From assembly GCA_041678445.1 (NCBI GenBank), contig JBAYOD010000007.1:1-34048 (forward strand): DNA of 34,048 nucleotides. Reading direction: 5' to 3'. Positions 14,096 to 23,154 of the stretch are shown here, one piece after another. The translations under genes were made by a program, and so were the position numbers. Below the pieces are notes generated by a model. That model did not search any database, had not been told where the DNA came from, and worked only from the letters and a program-made list of their open reading frames with translations. Each line of letters opens with the position of its first letter. Position 1 is the stretch's first letter. The stretch comes from Zeimonas sp041678445. GTDB lineage: Bacteria; Pseudomonadota; Gammaproteobacteria; Burkholderiales; Burkholderiaceae_E.

Positions 14096-15385
14096 ATGTC
14101 CAGGACCCTTCGATTCGCGCCGTACAACGTCGGGCGCTGGCTGGTCTGGGGGCTGACGGCGATCCTGTTCGCGATCCTGCCGCTGGTCTTCACCAAGGGC
14201 TTCGCGATCACGCTGCTCTCGCAGATGGGGATCATGATCGTCTTCGCGCTGTCCTACAACATGATCTTCGGCCAGGGCGGCATGCTGTCCTTCGGTCACG
14301 CCGTCTACTCGGGCCTGGGCGCATTCTTCGCGATCCACGCGATGAACTGGGTCGGCGACGGCCTGGTCTGGATCCCGATCTCGCTGATTCCGCTGGTCGG
14401 GGGCGTGTTCGGCGCCGTCTTCGGCGTGATCTTCGGCTATGTCACCACCAAGAAATCGGGCGTGCCGTTCGCGATGATCACGCTGGGCATCGGCGAGATG
14501 GTCTTTGCCGCAGTGCTGATGTTCCCGGGCTTCTTCGGCGGCGAGGGCGGCATCTCGACCGACCGCGTCGTCGGCGAGCCGTTCCTGGGCATCAGCTACG
14601 GCCCCGCTGTCCAGGTCTACTACCTGATCGCGGTCTGGTGTTTCGTCTCGATGCTGGCGATGTTCGCCTTTTCGCGCACGCCGCTCGGACGCATCTCGAA
14701 CGCAGTCCGCGACAATCCCGAGCGGGCCGAATTCATCGGCTACAACACCCAGCGGGTGCGCTTCCTGGTCGTGGTCGCATCGGCCTTCTTCGCCGGCATC
14801 GCTGGCGGGCTGTCGGCGATCAACTTCGAGATCGTCACGGCCGAGAACGTCTCGGCGCTGCGCTCGGGCGGTGTGCTGCTGGCCACATTCATCGGCGGCG
14901 CGATGTTCTTCTTCGGACCGGTGCTGGGCGCGGTGATCTTCATCTACTTCGCCGTGGCGCTGTCCGAGTTCACCGACGCCTGGCAGTTCTACCTGGGCGT
15001 GTTCTTCGTGCTGACCGTCATGTATGCGCCGGGCGGTGTCGCCTCGCTGATCCTGATGAACCTCAGGGTGGCCAGATTCGGCCTCTTCAACCGGCTCTGG
15101 ACGCCTTATGCCAAGGTGCTGGCAGCTTCGGCGGTGCTGCTTGCCGGCGTCATCATGGTCGTCGAGATGAGCTACCACCTGACGCTGGGCATGAGCATGA
15201 GCGATACGGTGAGCGTCTTCGGCATCGATCTGGACGCACGCGGCGCAATGGCCTGGATCGCCGCCGCCCTGATCCTTGCTGCGGGCGGCTGGCTGTTCAG
15301 CCTGACCCGCAGACATTTCATGGACGCCTGGGGTGGCGTGCAGACGATGATCGAAGACCGGATCAAACGAGAGCAGGGCGCTTGA
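14096..15385 (+). CDS. Liv-type ABC transporter permease (LivM family) with extra C-terminal spans
   Basis: A 429-residue polytopic permease. The LivM core runs to about residue 325, including NMIFGQGGMLSFGHAVYSGLGAFFA, SNAVRDNPERAEFIGYNTQRVRF (the EAA-like loop contacting the ATPase) and the segment FIGGAMFFFGPVLGAVIF. About 100 residues follow that typical LivM proteins lack: hydrophobic segments AKVLAASAVLLAGVIMVVEM and AMAWIAAALILAAGGWLF, then a basic, charged tail. The start ATG is 4 bases after the LivH stop. It is the partner of the LivH-type permease, and the LivG-type ATPase begins one base after its stop, so expression is clearly coupled. Confidence 0.92.
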   Translation: MSRTLRFAPYNVGRWLVWGLTAILFAILPLVFTKGFAITLLSQMGIMIVFALSYNMIFGQGGMLSFGHAVYSGLGAFFAIHAMNWVGDGLVWIPISLIPLVGGVFGAVFGVIFGYVTTKKSGVPFAMITLGIGEMVFAAVLMFPGFFGGEGGISTDRVVGEPFLGISYGPAVQVYYLIAVWCFVSMLAMFAFSRTPLGRISNAVRDNPERAEFIGYNTQRVRFLVVVASAFFAGIAGGLSAINFEIVTAENVSALRSGGVLLATFIGGAMFFFGPVLGAVIFIYFAVALSEFTDAWQFYLGVFFVLTVMYAPGGVASLILMNLRVARFGLFNRLWTPYAKVLAASAVLLAGVIMVVEMSYHLTLGMSMSDTVSVFGIDLDARGAMAWIAAALILAAGGWLFSLTRRHFMDAWGGVQTMIEDRIKREQGA

Positions 15386-15386
15386 G

Positions 15387-16181
15387 ATGGCTGAACACGA
15401 GAGCACCGCGATGCCCCCCGTTTCCGGCGCAACGGCGCTGAAGCTGACCGACGTCCGGAAGCATTTCGGCAAGACCGAGATCATCCGCGGCGTAACCCTC
15501 GACGTGCGCAAGGGCGAACGCCACGCGATCATCGGACCCAACGGCGCGGGCAAATCGACGCTGTTCAACCTCATCTCCGGGCGTTTTCCGGTGACTGCCG
15601 GCCGGATCGAACTCGACGGCCGCGACATCACCGGCCTGGCGCCGTTCGAGATCAATCGCCGGGGACTGTCGCGCAGCTTCCAGATCACCAACATCTTTCA
15701 CCGGCTGTCGGTCTACGAGAACATCCGCTGCGCGACCCTGTATGCGCTCGGCTACCGCTACTCGTTCTGGCACCGCCTGTCGAAACTGGCCGACGCGGCC
15801 GAGCGCACCGAGCACATCCTGCAGCGCATCGGCCTGCAGCACCGGCGCGATGCGCTGGCCGGCCTGCTGACCTATGCCGAACAGCGGGCGCTCGAGATCG
15901 GCATCACGATCGCCAGCGGCGCCGAAGTGATCCTGCTCGACGAGCCGACCGCCGGCATGAGCCGCTCGGAATCCGACCATGCAGTCGAACTGATCATGCG
16001 GGTCACCGAAGGCAAGACCCTGGTCATGGTCGAGCACGACATGAGCGTGGTCTTCGGGCTGGCCCACCGGATCTCGGTGGTCGTCTACGGCCAGGTGATC
16101 GCCACCGACGTTCCGGCCAGCATCAAGTCGAACCGCGCCGTCCAGGAAGCCTACCTGGGCACCACGTTTGCCGACGCCTGA
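15387..16181 (+). CDS. Liv-type ABC transporter ATPase (LivG family)
   Basis: A 264-residue nucleotide-binding subunit. Walker A is canonical, GPNGAGKST at residues 50-58 with Lys56. The Q-loop lies in SFQITNIF, Walker B is VILLDEP with Glu186, and the H-loop His217 is in MVEHDM. The ABC signature is altered: the place of LSGGQ is taken by LTYAEQ at about residues 161-166, lacking the glycine that normally contacts the partner's ATP. LivG proteins often carry a modified LSYG-type signature, so this is an extension of a family trend. It pairs with the LivF-type subunit, and together they seem to form one normal and one degenerate ATP site. The start is one base after the LivM-type stop. Confidence 0.93.
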   Translation: MAEHESTAMPPVSGATALKLTDVRKHFGKTEIIRGVTLDVRKGERHAIIGPNGAGKSTLFNLISGRFPVTAGRIELDGRDITGLAPFEINRRGLSRSFQITNIFHRLSVYENIRCATLYALGYRYSFWHRLSKLADAAERTEHILQRIGLQHRRDALAGLLTYAEQRALEIGITIASGAEVILLDEPTAGMSRSESDHAVELIMRVTEGKTLVMVEHDMSVVFGLAHRISVVVYGQVIATDVPASIKSNRAVQEAYLGTTFADA

Positions 16182-16195
16182 GGCGGGCCCGAACG

Positions 16196-16900
16196 ATGTC
16201 CGACACCATTCTCGAAGTCCGCGACCTGCACGCCTACTACGGCAAGAGCCACGTCCTGCACGGCGTCGACCTGACCGTGCGCAAGGGCGAGATCGTCAGC
16301 CTGCTGGGGCGCAACGGCGTGGGCCGCTCGACCACCGTCAAGGCGATCATGGGCCTGGTCCAGAGCACCGGCACCATCGAGTTCAACGGCGAGTCCGTGG
16401 TCGGGCTCAAGCCCTACCAGATCGCCCACCAGGGACTGGGCTACGTTCCCGAGGCGCGTGACGTCTTTCCGGCGCTGACGGTCGAGCAGAACCTGCTGCT
16501 GGGTCTGAAAGGGCGCACACCGGGGCGCTGGAGCTTCGACGACATGTACCGGCTGTTCCCGCGCCTGAAGGAGCGCCAGCATACCCAGGCCGGTGTGCTC
16601 TCGGGCGGGGAGCAGCAGATGCTGACCCTGTGCCGGACCCTGATGGGCGATCCGGAACTGATCATGATCGACGAGCCGACGGAAGGCCTTGCGCCCAAGA
16701 TCGTCGAGCTGGTCGGCCAGTATCTGCAGGCGCTCGAAAAGCGGGGCATTTCGGTGCTGCTGGTCGAGCAGAAGCTCGCGATCGCCCTCGACATTTCACA
16801 GCGGGTCTACGTGATGGGACGCGGCCACATCGTCTTCGAAGGCACACCGCAGGCGCTCAAGGACGATGCCCGCGTGCGCCGGGAGTGGCTGGAGGTCTGA
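16196..16900 (+). CDS. Liv-type ABC transporter ATPase (LivF family) with Arg in Walker A
   Basis: A 234-residue nucleotide-binding subunit. The signature is canonical, LSGGEQ at residues 135-140, and Walker B is LIMIDEP with Glu160. Walker A reads GRNGVGRST at residues 38-46, with Arg44 (codon CGC) in place of the invariant lysine. The H-loop position carries Gln192 (LLVEQKL), as in other LivF proteins. The reading frame is intact and well conserved, so it is not a decayed gene. It lies 14 bases after the LivG-type gene and is the last transporter gene. The substitution may be characteristic of a Burkholderiales subgroup; I could not check this. Confidence 0.92.
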   Translation: MSDTILEVRDLHAYYGKSHVLHGVDLTVRKGEIVSLLGRNGVGRSTTVKAIMGLVQSTGTIEFNGESVVGLKPYQIAHQGLGYVPEARDVFPALTVEQNLLLGLKGRTPGRWSFDDMYRLFPRLKERQHTQAGVLSGGEQQMLTLCRTLMGDPELIMIDEPTEGLAPKIVELVGQYLQALEKRGISVLLVEQKLAIALDISQRVYVMGRGHIVFEGTPQALKDDARVRREWLEV

Positions 16901-17048
16901 CGGGCGCGGCTCGCCGCCGGCCGGCGACCGGGTCCGGAGCCTGACGCGGCCGGCAGGCGGGCACGTTAAACTGTCAGGCTGGCCGACATCGAGTGTGCGG
17001 CCTGCCCCGAACCGGCAATCCCTCTTCAACCTGACTCGGGATCAACGC

Positions 17049-19142
17049 ATGAGCCAAACCCAGTACGCCACTCACGGTGCCGTCGCCGTGATCACCATGA
17101 ACAATCCGCCAGTCAACGGCCTCGGCCTTGGCCTGCGTACCGGCCTCATCGAAAGCCTGCGCCGCGCGCTCGGTGACCCTGCAATCGAGGCCATCGTCAT
17201 CACCGGCGCCGGCAAGGCCTTCTCGGGCGGTGCCGACATCCGCGAGTTCAACACGCCGGCCGCGCTGGCCGAGCCGACGCTGCACACCGTCATCCGCACG
17301 ATCGAGTCCGCGGACAAGCCGGTGATCGCAGCCATCCACAGCGTGGCCATGGGCGGCGGCCTCGAACTGGCGCTCGGCTGCCATTTCCGGATCGCCGCCA
17401 CCGGTGCGCTGATCGCGCTGCCCGAAGTCAAGCTCGGAATCCTGCCGGGGGCCGGCGGCACGCAGCGCCTGCCACGCGTCGTGCCGCTCGAGATGGCGAC
17501 GAACATGATCGTCTCGGGCACGCCGGTGAAATCCGAGAAATTCGCGGGCACCCGGCTGTTCGACGAAATCGTCGCCGACAACCTGGGCGAGGCCGCCGTG
17601 GCGTTCGCGAAGAAGGTGGTCGACGAGAAGCGGGGCCTGCCCAAGGTGCGCGACCAGAAGATCGTTCATGACGACGCCGAAGCCTTCCTGCAGTTCTCGC
17701 TGAACACTGCGAAGACCGTGGCCAGGGACTACCCGGCGCCGGCGGCTTGCGTCGAAGCGATCAAGGCCGCGGTCGAGCTGCCTTTCGAGCAGGGCCTGGC
17801 GCGCGAGCGCGAGCTGTTCCTGCATCTGGTGCAGACGCCCGAATCGAAGGCGCTGCGCCATGCCTTCTTCGGTGAGCGGGCCGCCAGCAAGATTCCCGAC
17901 GTCCCGGCCGACACGCCGCTGCGCAAGATCGAATCGGCCGCCGTGATCGGTGCCGGCACCATGGGCGGCGGCATTGCGATGAACTTCGCCAATGCCGGCA
18001 TTCCGGTAAAGATGCTCGAGGTCAAGCAGGATGCGCTCGACCGCGGGCTGGCCACGATCCGCAAGAACTACGAGAACTCGGCGAAGAAAGGCCGGATGAC
18101 GGCGGACGACGTCGAGAAGCGGATGGCGCTGATCCAGCCCACGCTGAGCTACGACGACATCGGCCAGGCCGACATCGTCATCGAGGCGGTCTTCGAGGAC
18201 ATGCCGGTCAAGGAGCAGGTCTTCCGCAAGCTCGACGAGGTGATGAAACCGGGTGCGATCCTGGCCACCAACACCTCGACGCTGGACGTGAACCGGATTG
18301 CCGCGTTCACCGGACGCCCCGAAGACGTGATCGGCACGCACTTCTTCTCGCCGGCCAACGTGATGAAACTGCTCGAGATCGTGCGCGGCGAGAAAACCGC
18401 CAAGGACGTGCTCGCGACCACCCTGGCGCTGTCCAAGAAGATCCGCAAGACCGGCGTGGTGTCGGGCGTCTGTGACGGCTTCATCGGCAACCGGATGGTC
18501 GAGCAGTACATCCGCCAGGCCGGCTACATGGTCGAGGAGGGCGCCAGCCCGCAACAGGTCGACCGGGCGATCGAGAAATTCGGCTTCGCGATGGGTCCGT
18601 TCCGGATGAGCGACCTGGCCGGCAACGACGTCGGCTGGTACATCCGCAAGCGCCGCTACGTCGAGCAGCCTGACATGCAGTACCCGAAGATCGCCGACAA
18701 GATCTGTGAGCTTGGCCGCTTCGGCCAGAAAACCAACGCCGGTTTCTACCGCTACGAACCGGGCAAGCGCACCGCATTGCCCGACCCGGTCGTCGACCAG
18801 CTGATCGACGAGCATCGCAAGGAGCTCGGCATCACGCCGCGCAAGCTCGCCGACGACGAGATCGTCCACCGGCTGGTCTTTGCGCTGGTCAACGAAGGGG
18901 CCCGGATCCTCGAGGAAGGCATTGCGATGCGGGCCTCCGACATCGACATGATCTATCTCACCGGCTACGGCTTTCCGCTGTATCGCGGCGGCCCGATGCT
19001 GTATGCCGATCAGTATGGCCTCTACAACGTCGTCAACCGCATGCAGGATTTCGCAGCGAACCCGCACGGCGACGCAGCTTTCTGGACCCCGGCACCGCTG
19101 CTTGCGAAGCTCGCCGCCGAAGGCAAGACTTTCAACGGCTGA
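17049..19142 (+). CDS. Bifunctional enoyl-CoA hydratase / 3-hydroxyacyl-CoA dehydrogenase (FadJ/FadB type)
   Basis: A 697-residue fusion carrying two beta-oxidation steps: hydration of trans-2-enoyl-CoA and NAD-dependent oxidation of the 3-hydroxyacyl-CoA. Residues 1-190 are a crotonase domain with the oxyanion-hole segments GKAFSGGADIREF and HSVAMGGGLELALG, and catalytic glutamates Glu106 and Glu126 (LPEVKLGILPGAGG). Residues 296-480 are the NAD domain, with GAGTMGGG at 301-308 and the catalytic His431 in GTHFFSPANVMKLLEI. Residues from about 485 form the C-terminal dimerisation domain. The ATG at 17049 begins MSQTQYATHGAVAVITM; the frame runs upstream to 16866 but that part is not family-like. 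It is 148 bases after livF and 35 bases before the thiolase. Confidence 0.95.
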   Translation: MSQTQYATHGAVAVITMNNPPVNGLGLGLRTGLIESLRRALGDPAIEAIVITGAGKAFSGGADIREFNTPAALAEPTLHTVIRTIESADKPVIAAIHSVAMGGGLELALGCHFRIAATGALIALPEVKLGILPGAGGTQRLPRVVPLEMATNMIVSGTPVKSEKFAGTRLFDEIVADNLGEAAVAFAKKVVDEKRGLPKVRDQKIVHDDAEAFLQFSLNTAKTVARDYPAPAACVEAIKAAVELPFEQGLARERELFLHLVQTPESKALRHAFFGERAASKIPDVPADTPLRKIESAAVIGAGTMGGGIAMNFANAGIPVKMLEVKQDALDRGLATIRKNYENSAKKGRMTADDVEKRMALIQPTLSYDDIGQADIVIEAVFEDMPVKEQVFRKLDEVMKPGAILATNTSTLDVNRIAAFTGRPEDVIGTHFFSPANVMKLLEIVRGEKTAKDVLATTLALSKKIRKTGVVSGVCDGFIGNRMVEQYIRQAGYMVEEGASPQQVDRAIEKFGFAMGPFRMSDLAGNDVGWYIRKRRYVEQPDMQYPKIADKICELGRFGQKTNAGFYRYEPGKRTALPDPVVDQLIDEHRKELGITPRKLADDEIVHRLVFALVNEGARILEEGIAMRASDIDMIYLTGYGFPLYRGGPMLYADQYGLYNVVNRMQDFAANPHGDAAFWTPAPLLAKLAAEGKTFNG

Positions 19143-19177
19143 ACGCCGGCCGAACCGAGCATCAGAGGAACTGAAAA

Positions 19178-20356
19178 ATGCGTGAAGCAGTGATCGTTTC
19201 CACCGCGCGCACCGGCCTGGCGAAGTCCTGGCGGGGCGCGCTGAACATGACCCACGGCGCGATCATGGGCGGCCATGTCGTGCGCGCCGCCATCGAACGC
19301 GCCGGCATCGAGGCCGGCGAGGTCGAAGACGTGCTGATGGGCTGCGCCACCCCGGAAGGGGCAACCGGCTCGAACATCGCACGCCAGATCGCGCTGGCCG
19401 GCGGCTGTCCGGTCACCGTCTCCGGCGTGACCGTCAACCGCTTCTGCTCGTCGGGGCTGCAGACCATTGCGATGGCTGCCCAGCGGATCATCGCTGGCGA
19501 GGCCGGCGTCTATGTCGCCGGCGGCGTCGAGTCGATCTCCTGCGTCCAGAACGAGGCCAACCGGCACATGATCCACGACCCGCGAATGATGCGGATCAAG
19601 CCCGAAATCTACTGGCCGATGCTGCAGACCGCCGAGATGGTGGCCAAGCGCTACAACATCTCGCGCGAGAAGATGGACGAATACGGCGCGCAGAGCCAGC
19701 AGCGGGCCTGCGCAGCTGCCGAGGCCGGCAAGTTCAAGGACGAGATCGTGCCGATCACCGTCAGCATGGCGGTCGCCGACAAGGCCAGCGGCCAGCTCGG
19801 CATCCGCGAAGTCACGCTGGACGACGACGAGGGCCGCCGGCCCGGAACCACCTACGAAGCTGTCTCGGGAATCCGCCCCGCGCTGCCCGGCGGGGTGATC
19901 GCCGCCGGCAACGCCAGCCAGTTCTCCGACGGCGCCGGCGCCTGTGTGGTCATGGATGCCCGGCTCGCCGAGCGCAAGGGATTGCAGCCGATGGGTTATT
20001 TCCGCGGTTTCGCCGTGGCCGGCTGCGAGCCTGACGAAATGGGCATCGGCCCGGTGTTCGCGGTACCCAAGCTGCTGGCCCGCGCCGGCCTGAAGGTCGA
20101 GGACATCGACCTCTGGGAACTCAACGAGGCCTTCGCCGTGCAGGTGCTGTACTGCCGCGACCAACTCGGCATCCCGCCCGAGCGACTCAACGTGAACGGC
20201 GGGGCCATCGCGGTCGGCCATCCATACGGCGTCAGCGGCCAGCGCTTGACCGGCCACGCGCTGATCGAGGGCAAGCGGCGCGGCGCCAAATGGGCCGTCG
20301 TCACGATGTGCATCGGCGGCGGCATGGGCGCAGCCGGGCTGTTCGAGATCGTCTGA
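19178..20356 (+). CDS. Acetyl-CoA acyltransferase (thiolase, FadA type)
   Basis: A 392-residue thiolase that cleaves 3-ketoacyl-CoA with CoA to acetyl-CoA and the shortened acyl-CoA. The acyl-accepting Cys90 lies in TVNRFCSSGLQTIAMA. The active-site His348 is in GGAIAVGHPYGVSGQR, and the acid/base Cys378 in TMCIGGGMGAAG. Length is standard. The start ATG has AGAGGAA eight bases upstream. It immediately follows the hydratase/dehydrogenase fusion, so together they form the usual two-subunit beta-oxidation set. A biosynthetic thiolase role (acetoacetyl-CoA) cannot be excluded from sequence, but the neighbours argue for degradation. Confidence 0.95.
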   Translation: MREAVIVSTARTGLAKSWRGALNMTHGAIMGGHVVRAAIERAGIEAGEVEDVLMGCATPEGATGSNIARQIALAGGCPVTVSGVTVNRFCSSGLQTIAMAAQRIIAGEAGVYVAGGVESISCVQNEANRHMIHDPRMMRIKPEIYWPMLQTAEMVAKRYNISREKMDEYGAQSQQRACAAAEAGKFKDEIVPITVSMAVADKASGQLGIREVTLDDDEGRRPGTTYEAVSGIRPALPGGVIAAGNASQFSDGAGACVVMDARLAERKGLQPMGYFRGFAVAGCEPDEMGIGPVFAVPKLLARAGLKVEDIDLWELNEAFAVQVLYCRDQLGIPPERLNVNGGAIAVGHPYGVSGQRLTGHALIEGKRRGAKWAVVTMCIGGGMGAAGLFEIV

Positions 20357-20380
20357 GCGCTCGCCGCGCACCGGTCATGA

Positions 20381-20399
20381 TGGCGGGCCACACCCGCCA
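20381..20399 (+). repeat. Small intercistronic hairpin after the thiolase
   Basis: TGGCGGG at 20381-20387 pairs with CCCGCCA at 20393-20399 around a 5-base loop, in the 139-base gap before the acyl-CoA dehydrogenase gene. It may be an attenuating or stabilising structure; no T-tract follows. Nothing else is recognisable in this gap. Confidence 0.35.
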
Positions 20400-20495
20400 G
20401 CCGGCGCGCAGGCAGCCGTTTCGACCCGGCGGCCAGGGCTGCGACAAGGCCCTGCGCCGGGGATTTCTCCTCTCCGACCACGAAGCCGACTCACG

Positions 20496-22358
20496 ATGGC
20501 CCGAGCTCTCATTCCGATCGCCTCGCGGATCCTGTCACGTCGCGACCTCGATTTCCTGCTCTACGAGTGGCTCGACGCCACGGCGCTGTGTCAGCGTGAA
20601 CGTCATGCCGATCATTCGCGCGAAACCTTCGACGCGGCGATCGACACCAGCCAGCGGATCGCCACCGAGCATTTCTACCCGATCAACCGGCTGCTCGACC
20701 TCGAAGAGCCCCGCTTCGACGGCGAGCGCGTCCAAACGCCGGCCGAACTCAAGGCCGCGCTGAAGGTCTTCTGCGAGGCCGGCTTGATGGCCGCAGGCCA
20801 GGATTACGACCTGGACGGAATGCAGCTGCCGTGCCTGGTCGAGAAAGCCTGTTTCGCCTGGTTCATGGGCGCCAGCGTGTCGGCATCCGGCTATCCGTTC
20901 CTGACCATCGGAAACGCCAACCTGCTGCTCGCCCACGGCACGCCCGAACAGATCGAGCGCTGGGTCAGGCCGATGATGAGCGGACGCTTCTTCGGCACGA
21001 TGTGCCTGTCGGAGCCGCAGGCCGGTTCGTCGCTGTCCGACATCCGCACCCGGGCCGAACGCCAGCCCGACGGCAGCTACCGGCTGTTCGGCAACAAGAT
21101 GTGGATCTCCGGCGGCGAGCAGGACATCAGCGAGAACATCGTCCATCTGGTGCTGGCCAAGATTCCCGACTCGGACGGGAAGCTGGTGCCCGGCGTCAAG
21201 GGCATCTCGCTGTTCCTGGTGCCAAAGATCCTGCTCGAAGAAGACGGCTCGGCAGGCGAACGCAACGACGTCGCACTGGCCGGTCTGAATCACAAGATGG
21301 GCTATCGCGGCACGACCAACACCCTGCTGAACTTCGGCGAGGGCCGTTTCCGGCCTCAGGGCGCTGCCGGTGCCATCGGCTGGCTGGTCGGCGAGGCCGG
21401 CAGGGGCCTGGCCTGCATGTTCCACATGATGAACGAGGCGCGGATCGGTGTCGGGCTGGGCGCCAGCATGCTCGGCTACACCGGCTATCTGCACGCCCTC
21501 GACTATGCACGCAACCGGCCACAGGGACGCCCGCCGCAAGGCAAGGACCCGGCCGCCCCGCAGGTCGCGATCGTCGAGCATGCCGACGTGCGCCGGATGC
21601 TGCTGGCGCAGAAGGCATGGGCCGAAGGTGCCCTGGCCCTGAACCTCTTCTGTGCACGGCTGATCGACGACGAGCGCACCCACCCCGACGAAGCGCAGCG
21701 GGCCCAGGCCCACAGCCTGCTCGAACTGCTGACGCCGGTCTGCAAGAGCTGGCCCTCGCAATGGTGCCTGGAAGCCAACAACCTGGCGATCCAGGTCCAT
21801 GGCGGCTACGGCTATACACGCGACTACGCAGTCGAGCAGCATTATCGCGACAATCGCCTGAACCCGATCCACGAGGGGACCCACGGCATCCAGGGCCTCG
21901 ACCTGCTGGGCCGCAAGGTGCGCCTGAACGATGGCGTGCTGTTGCGGGTTTTCGCTCGCCGGGTCAGCGAAACGCTGGCACACAGCGCCGGGGCCGGGGA
22001 GGAATGGCTGGCCGCCGGCCACCAGGTCAGCGCGATCGGCGAGCGGATCGCCGTCACGGTCGAGCGGCTGTACTCGACCCAGGATCGGGATCTGACCCTG
22101 GCCAACGCCAGCGTCTTTCTCGAAGCCTTCGGCCACTGGGTGATCGGCTGGGTCTGGCTGGAACAGGCATTGGCTGCGCAGACGGCGCTCGACGACGGCG
22201 GCGCTGCGCTCGAGACCGGCGAGCGTGACTTCTATCTCGGCAAGCTGCAGGCAGCCCGCTGGTTCATGCGCTGGGAACTGCCACGCATCGGACCGATGCT
22301 CGATCTGCTCGATTCCCTTGACGCAACGACGCTGGAGATGCGTGATGAATGGTTCTGA
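20496..22358 (+). CDS. Acyl-CoA dehydrogenase, long DmdC-like type
   Basis: A 620-residue FAD-dependent acyl-CoA dehydrogenase catalysing the first oxidation of beta-oxidation. The N-terminal phrase SRRDLDFLLYEWLD is typical of the enlarged subfamily that includes 3-methylmercaptopropionyl-CoA dehydrogenase (DmdC). FAD/substrate segments are MCLSEPQAGSSLSDI (about 169-183) and KMWISGGEQDIS. The catalytic base is expected at Glu460 in NPIHEGTHGIQGLDLLG. About 150 C-terminal residues form the extra domain of this subfamily. The ATG at 20496 has no strong ribosome-binding site. A short-chain dehydrogenase gene follows after 12 bases. No electron-transfer flavoprotein genes are in the window, so ETF must be encoded elsewhere. 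Confidence 0.94.
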   Translation: MARALIPIASRILSRRDLDFLLYEWLDATALCQRERHADHSRETFDAAIDTSQRIATEHFYPINRLLDLEEPRFDGERVQTPAELKAALKVFCEAGLMAAGQDYDLDGMQLPCLVEKACFAWFMGASVSASGYPFLTIGNANLLLAHGTPEQIERWVRPMMSGRFFGTMCLSEPQAGSSLSDIRTRAERQPDGSYRLFGNKMWISGGEQDISENIVHLVLAKIPDSDGKLVPGVKGISLFLVPKILLEEDGSAGERNDVALAGLNHKMGYRGTTNTLLNFGEGRFRPQGAAGAIGWLVGEAGRGLACMFHMMNEARIGVGLGASMLGYTGYLHALDYARNRPQGRPPQGKDPAAPQVAIVEHADVRRMLLAQKAWAEGALALNLFCARLIDDERTHPDEAQRAQAHSLLELLTPVCKSWPSQWCLEANNLAIQVHGGYGYTRDYAVEQHYRDNRLNPIHEGTHGIQGLDLLGRKVRLNDGVLLRVFARRVSETLAHSAGAGEEWLAAGHQVSAIGERIAVTVERLYSTQDRDLTLANASVFLEAFGHWVIGWVWLEQALAAQTALDDGGAALETGERDFYLGKLQAARWFMRWELPRIGPMLDLLDSLDATTLEMRDEWF

Positions 22359-22370
22359 AGGGAGGCCGCG

Positions 22371-23147
22371 ATGACGGTGAGACAGGCCTTCGATCTGGCC
22401 GGCCGCAAGGCCATCGTGACCGGCGGCTCGCGCGGGCTGGGACTGCAGATCGCCGAAGCCCTCGGCGAGATGGGTGCTGAACTGGTTCTGGCGGCGCGGC
22501 GGCGCCCGGAACTCGACCAGGCCGTCGCCCACCTGCAGGGGCTGGGCATCCGGGCCCAGGCCATAGAGGCCGACCTGGGCACACCGGAAGGCGTCAGCAC
22601 CCTGGCCGATGCCGCGCTCGAACGGCTCGGTCACTGCGACATCCTGGTCAACAACGCCGGCGCGACCTGGGGCTCGCCGGCCGAGGATTATCCACTCGAT
22701 GCCTGGCTCAAGCTGCTCAACGTGAACCTGACCGGGCTGTTCCTGCTGACCCAGGCAGTGGGCAAACGCTCGATGATCCCGCGCGGCTACGGCCGGGTAC
22801 TGAACCTGGCCTCGATCGCCGGCCTGCGCGGCAGCACGGGAGAGGGCGCCTGTACGATCGCCTACAACACGACCAAAGGTGGTGTGGTCAACTTCACCCG
22901 GGCGCTGGCCGGCGAGTGGGGACCTTACGGCATCACGGTCAACGCGCTGGCCCCGGGCTTCTTCCCGTCGAAGATGACCCAGGCCACCCTCGACGAGGTT
23001 GGCGAGGAGATCAAGGCGCGCACGCCGCTGCGCCGCCTCGGCGACAATGAGGACCTGAAAGGAGCCGCCGTACTGTTCTGCTCGGATGCCGGCAAGCACA
23101 TCACCGGACAGATCCTGGCAATCGACGGCGGGGTGACAGCAATATGA
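22371..23147 (+). CDS. Short-chain dehydrogenase/reductase (SDR)
   Basis: A 258-residue classical SDR. The nucleotide motif TGGSRGLG is at residues 17-24, NNAG at 94-97, and the catalytic Ser148, Tyr165 and Lys169 are in LASIAG and YNTTK. The C-terminal ITGQILAIDGGVTAI is typical of FabG/gluconate 5-dehydrogenase-like members. The Arg after the Gly-rich motif and the basic residues AARRR at the end of the second strand suggest NADP preference (inference). GGGAGG lies just before the ATG. It sits between the acyl-CoA dehydrogenase and the thioesterase in the same operon and probably acts on a hydroxy- or ketoacyl intermediate or on an alcohol side product. Confidence 0.92.
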   Translation: MTVRQAFDLAGRKAIVTGGSRGLGLQIAEALGEMGAELVLAARRRPELDQAVAHLQGLGIRAQAIEADLGTPEGVSTLADAALERLGHCDILVNNAGATWGSPAEDYPLDAWLKLLNVNLTGLFLLTQAVGKRSMIPRGYGRVLNLASIAGLRGSTGEGACTIAYNTTKGGVVNFTRALAGEWGPYGITVNALAPGFFPSKMTQATLDEVGEEIKARTPLRRLGDNEDLKGAAVLFCSDAGKHITGQILAIDGGVTAI

Positions 23148-23154
23148 GACGAGC

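Noticed and set aside
13865..15694. A 609-codon minus-strand open frame rich in His, Asp, Arg and Gln
   Set aside because: Composition is the mirror of membrane-protein codons in the permease genes; it is a shadow.
16915..16926. 12-base perfect palindrome CGCCGGCCGGCG after livF
   Set aside because: It has no loop and no T-tract, and short G/C palindromes are frequent in this composition; not supported as a terminator.
16941..16972. Possible promoter before the hydratase/dehydrogenase gene (CTGACG ... TAAACT)
   Set aside because: The spacing of 20 bases and the 4-of-6 matches are too weak to list as a feature.
16974..19067. A 697-codon minus-strand open frame
   Set aside because: Antisense shadow of the hydratase/dehydrogenase fusion; no recognisable domain and no ribosome-binding site.
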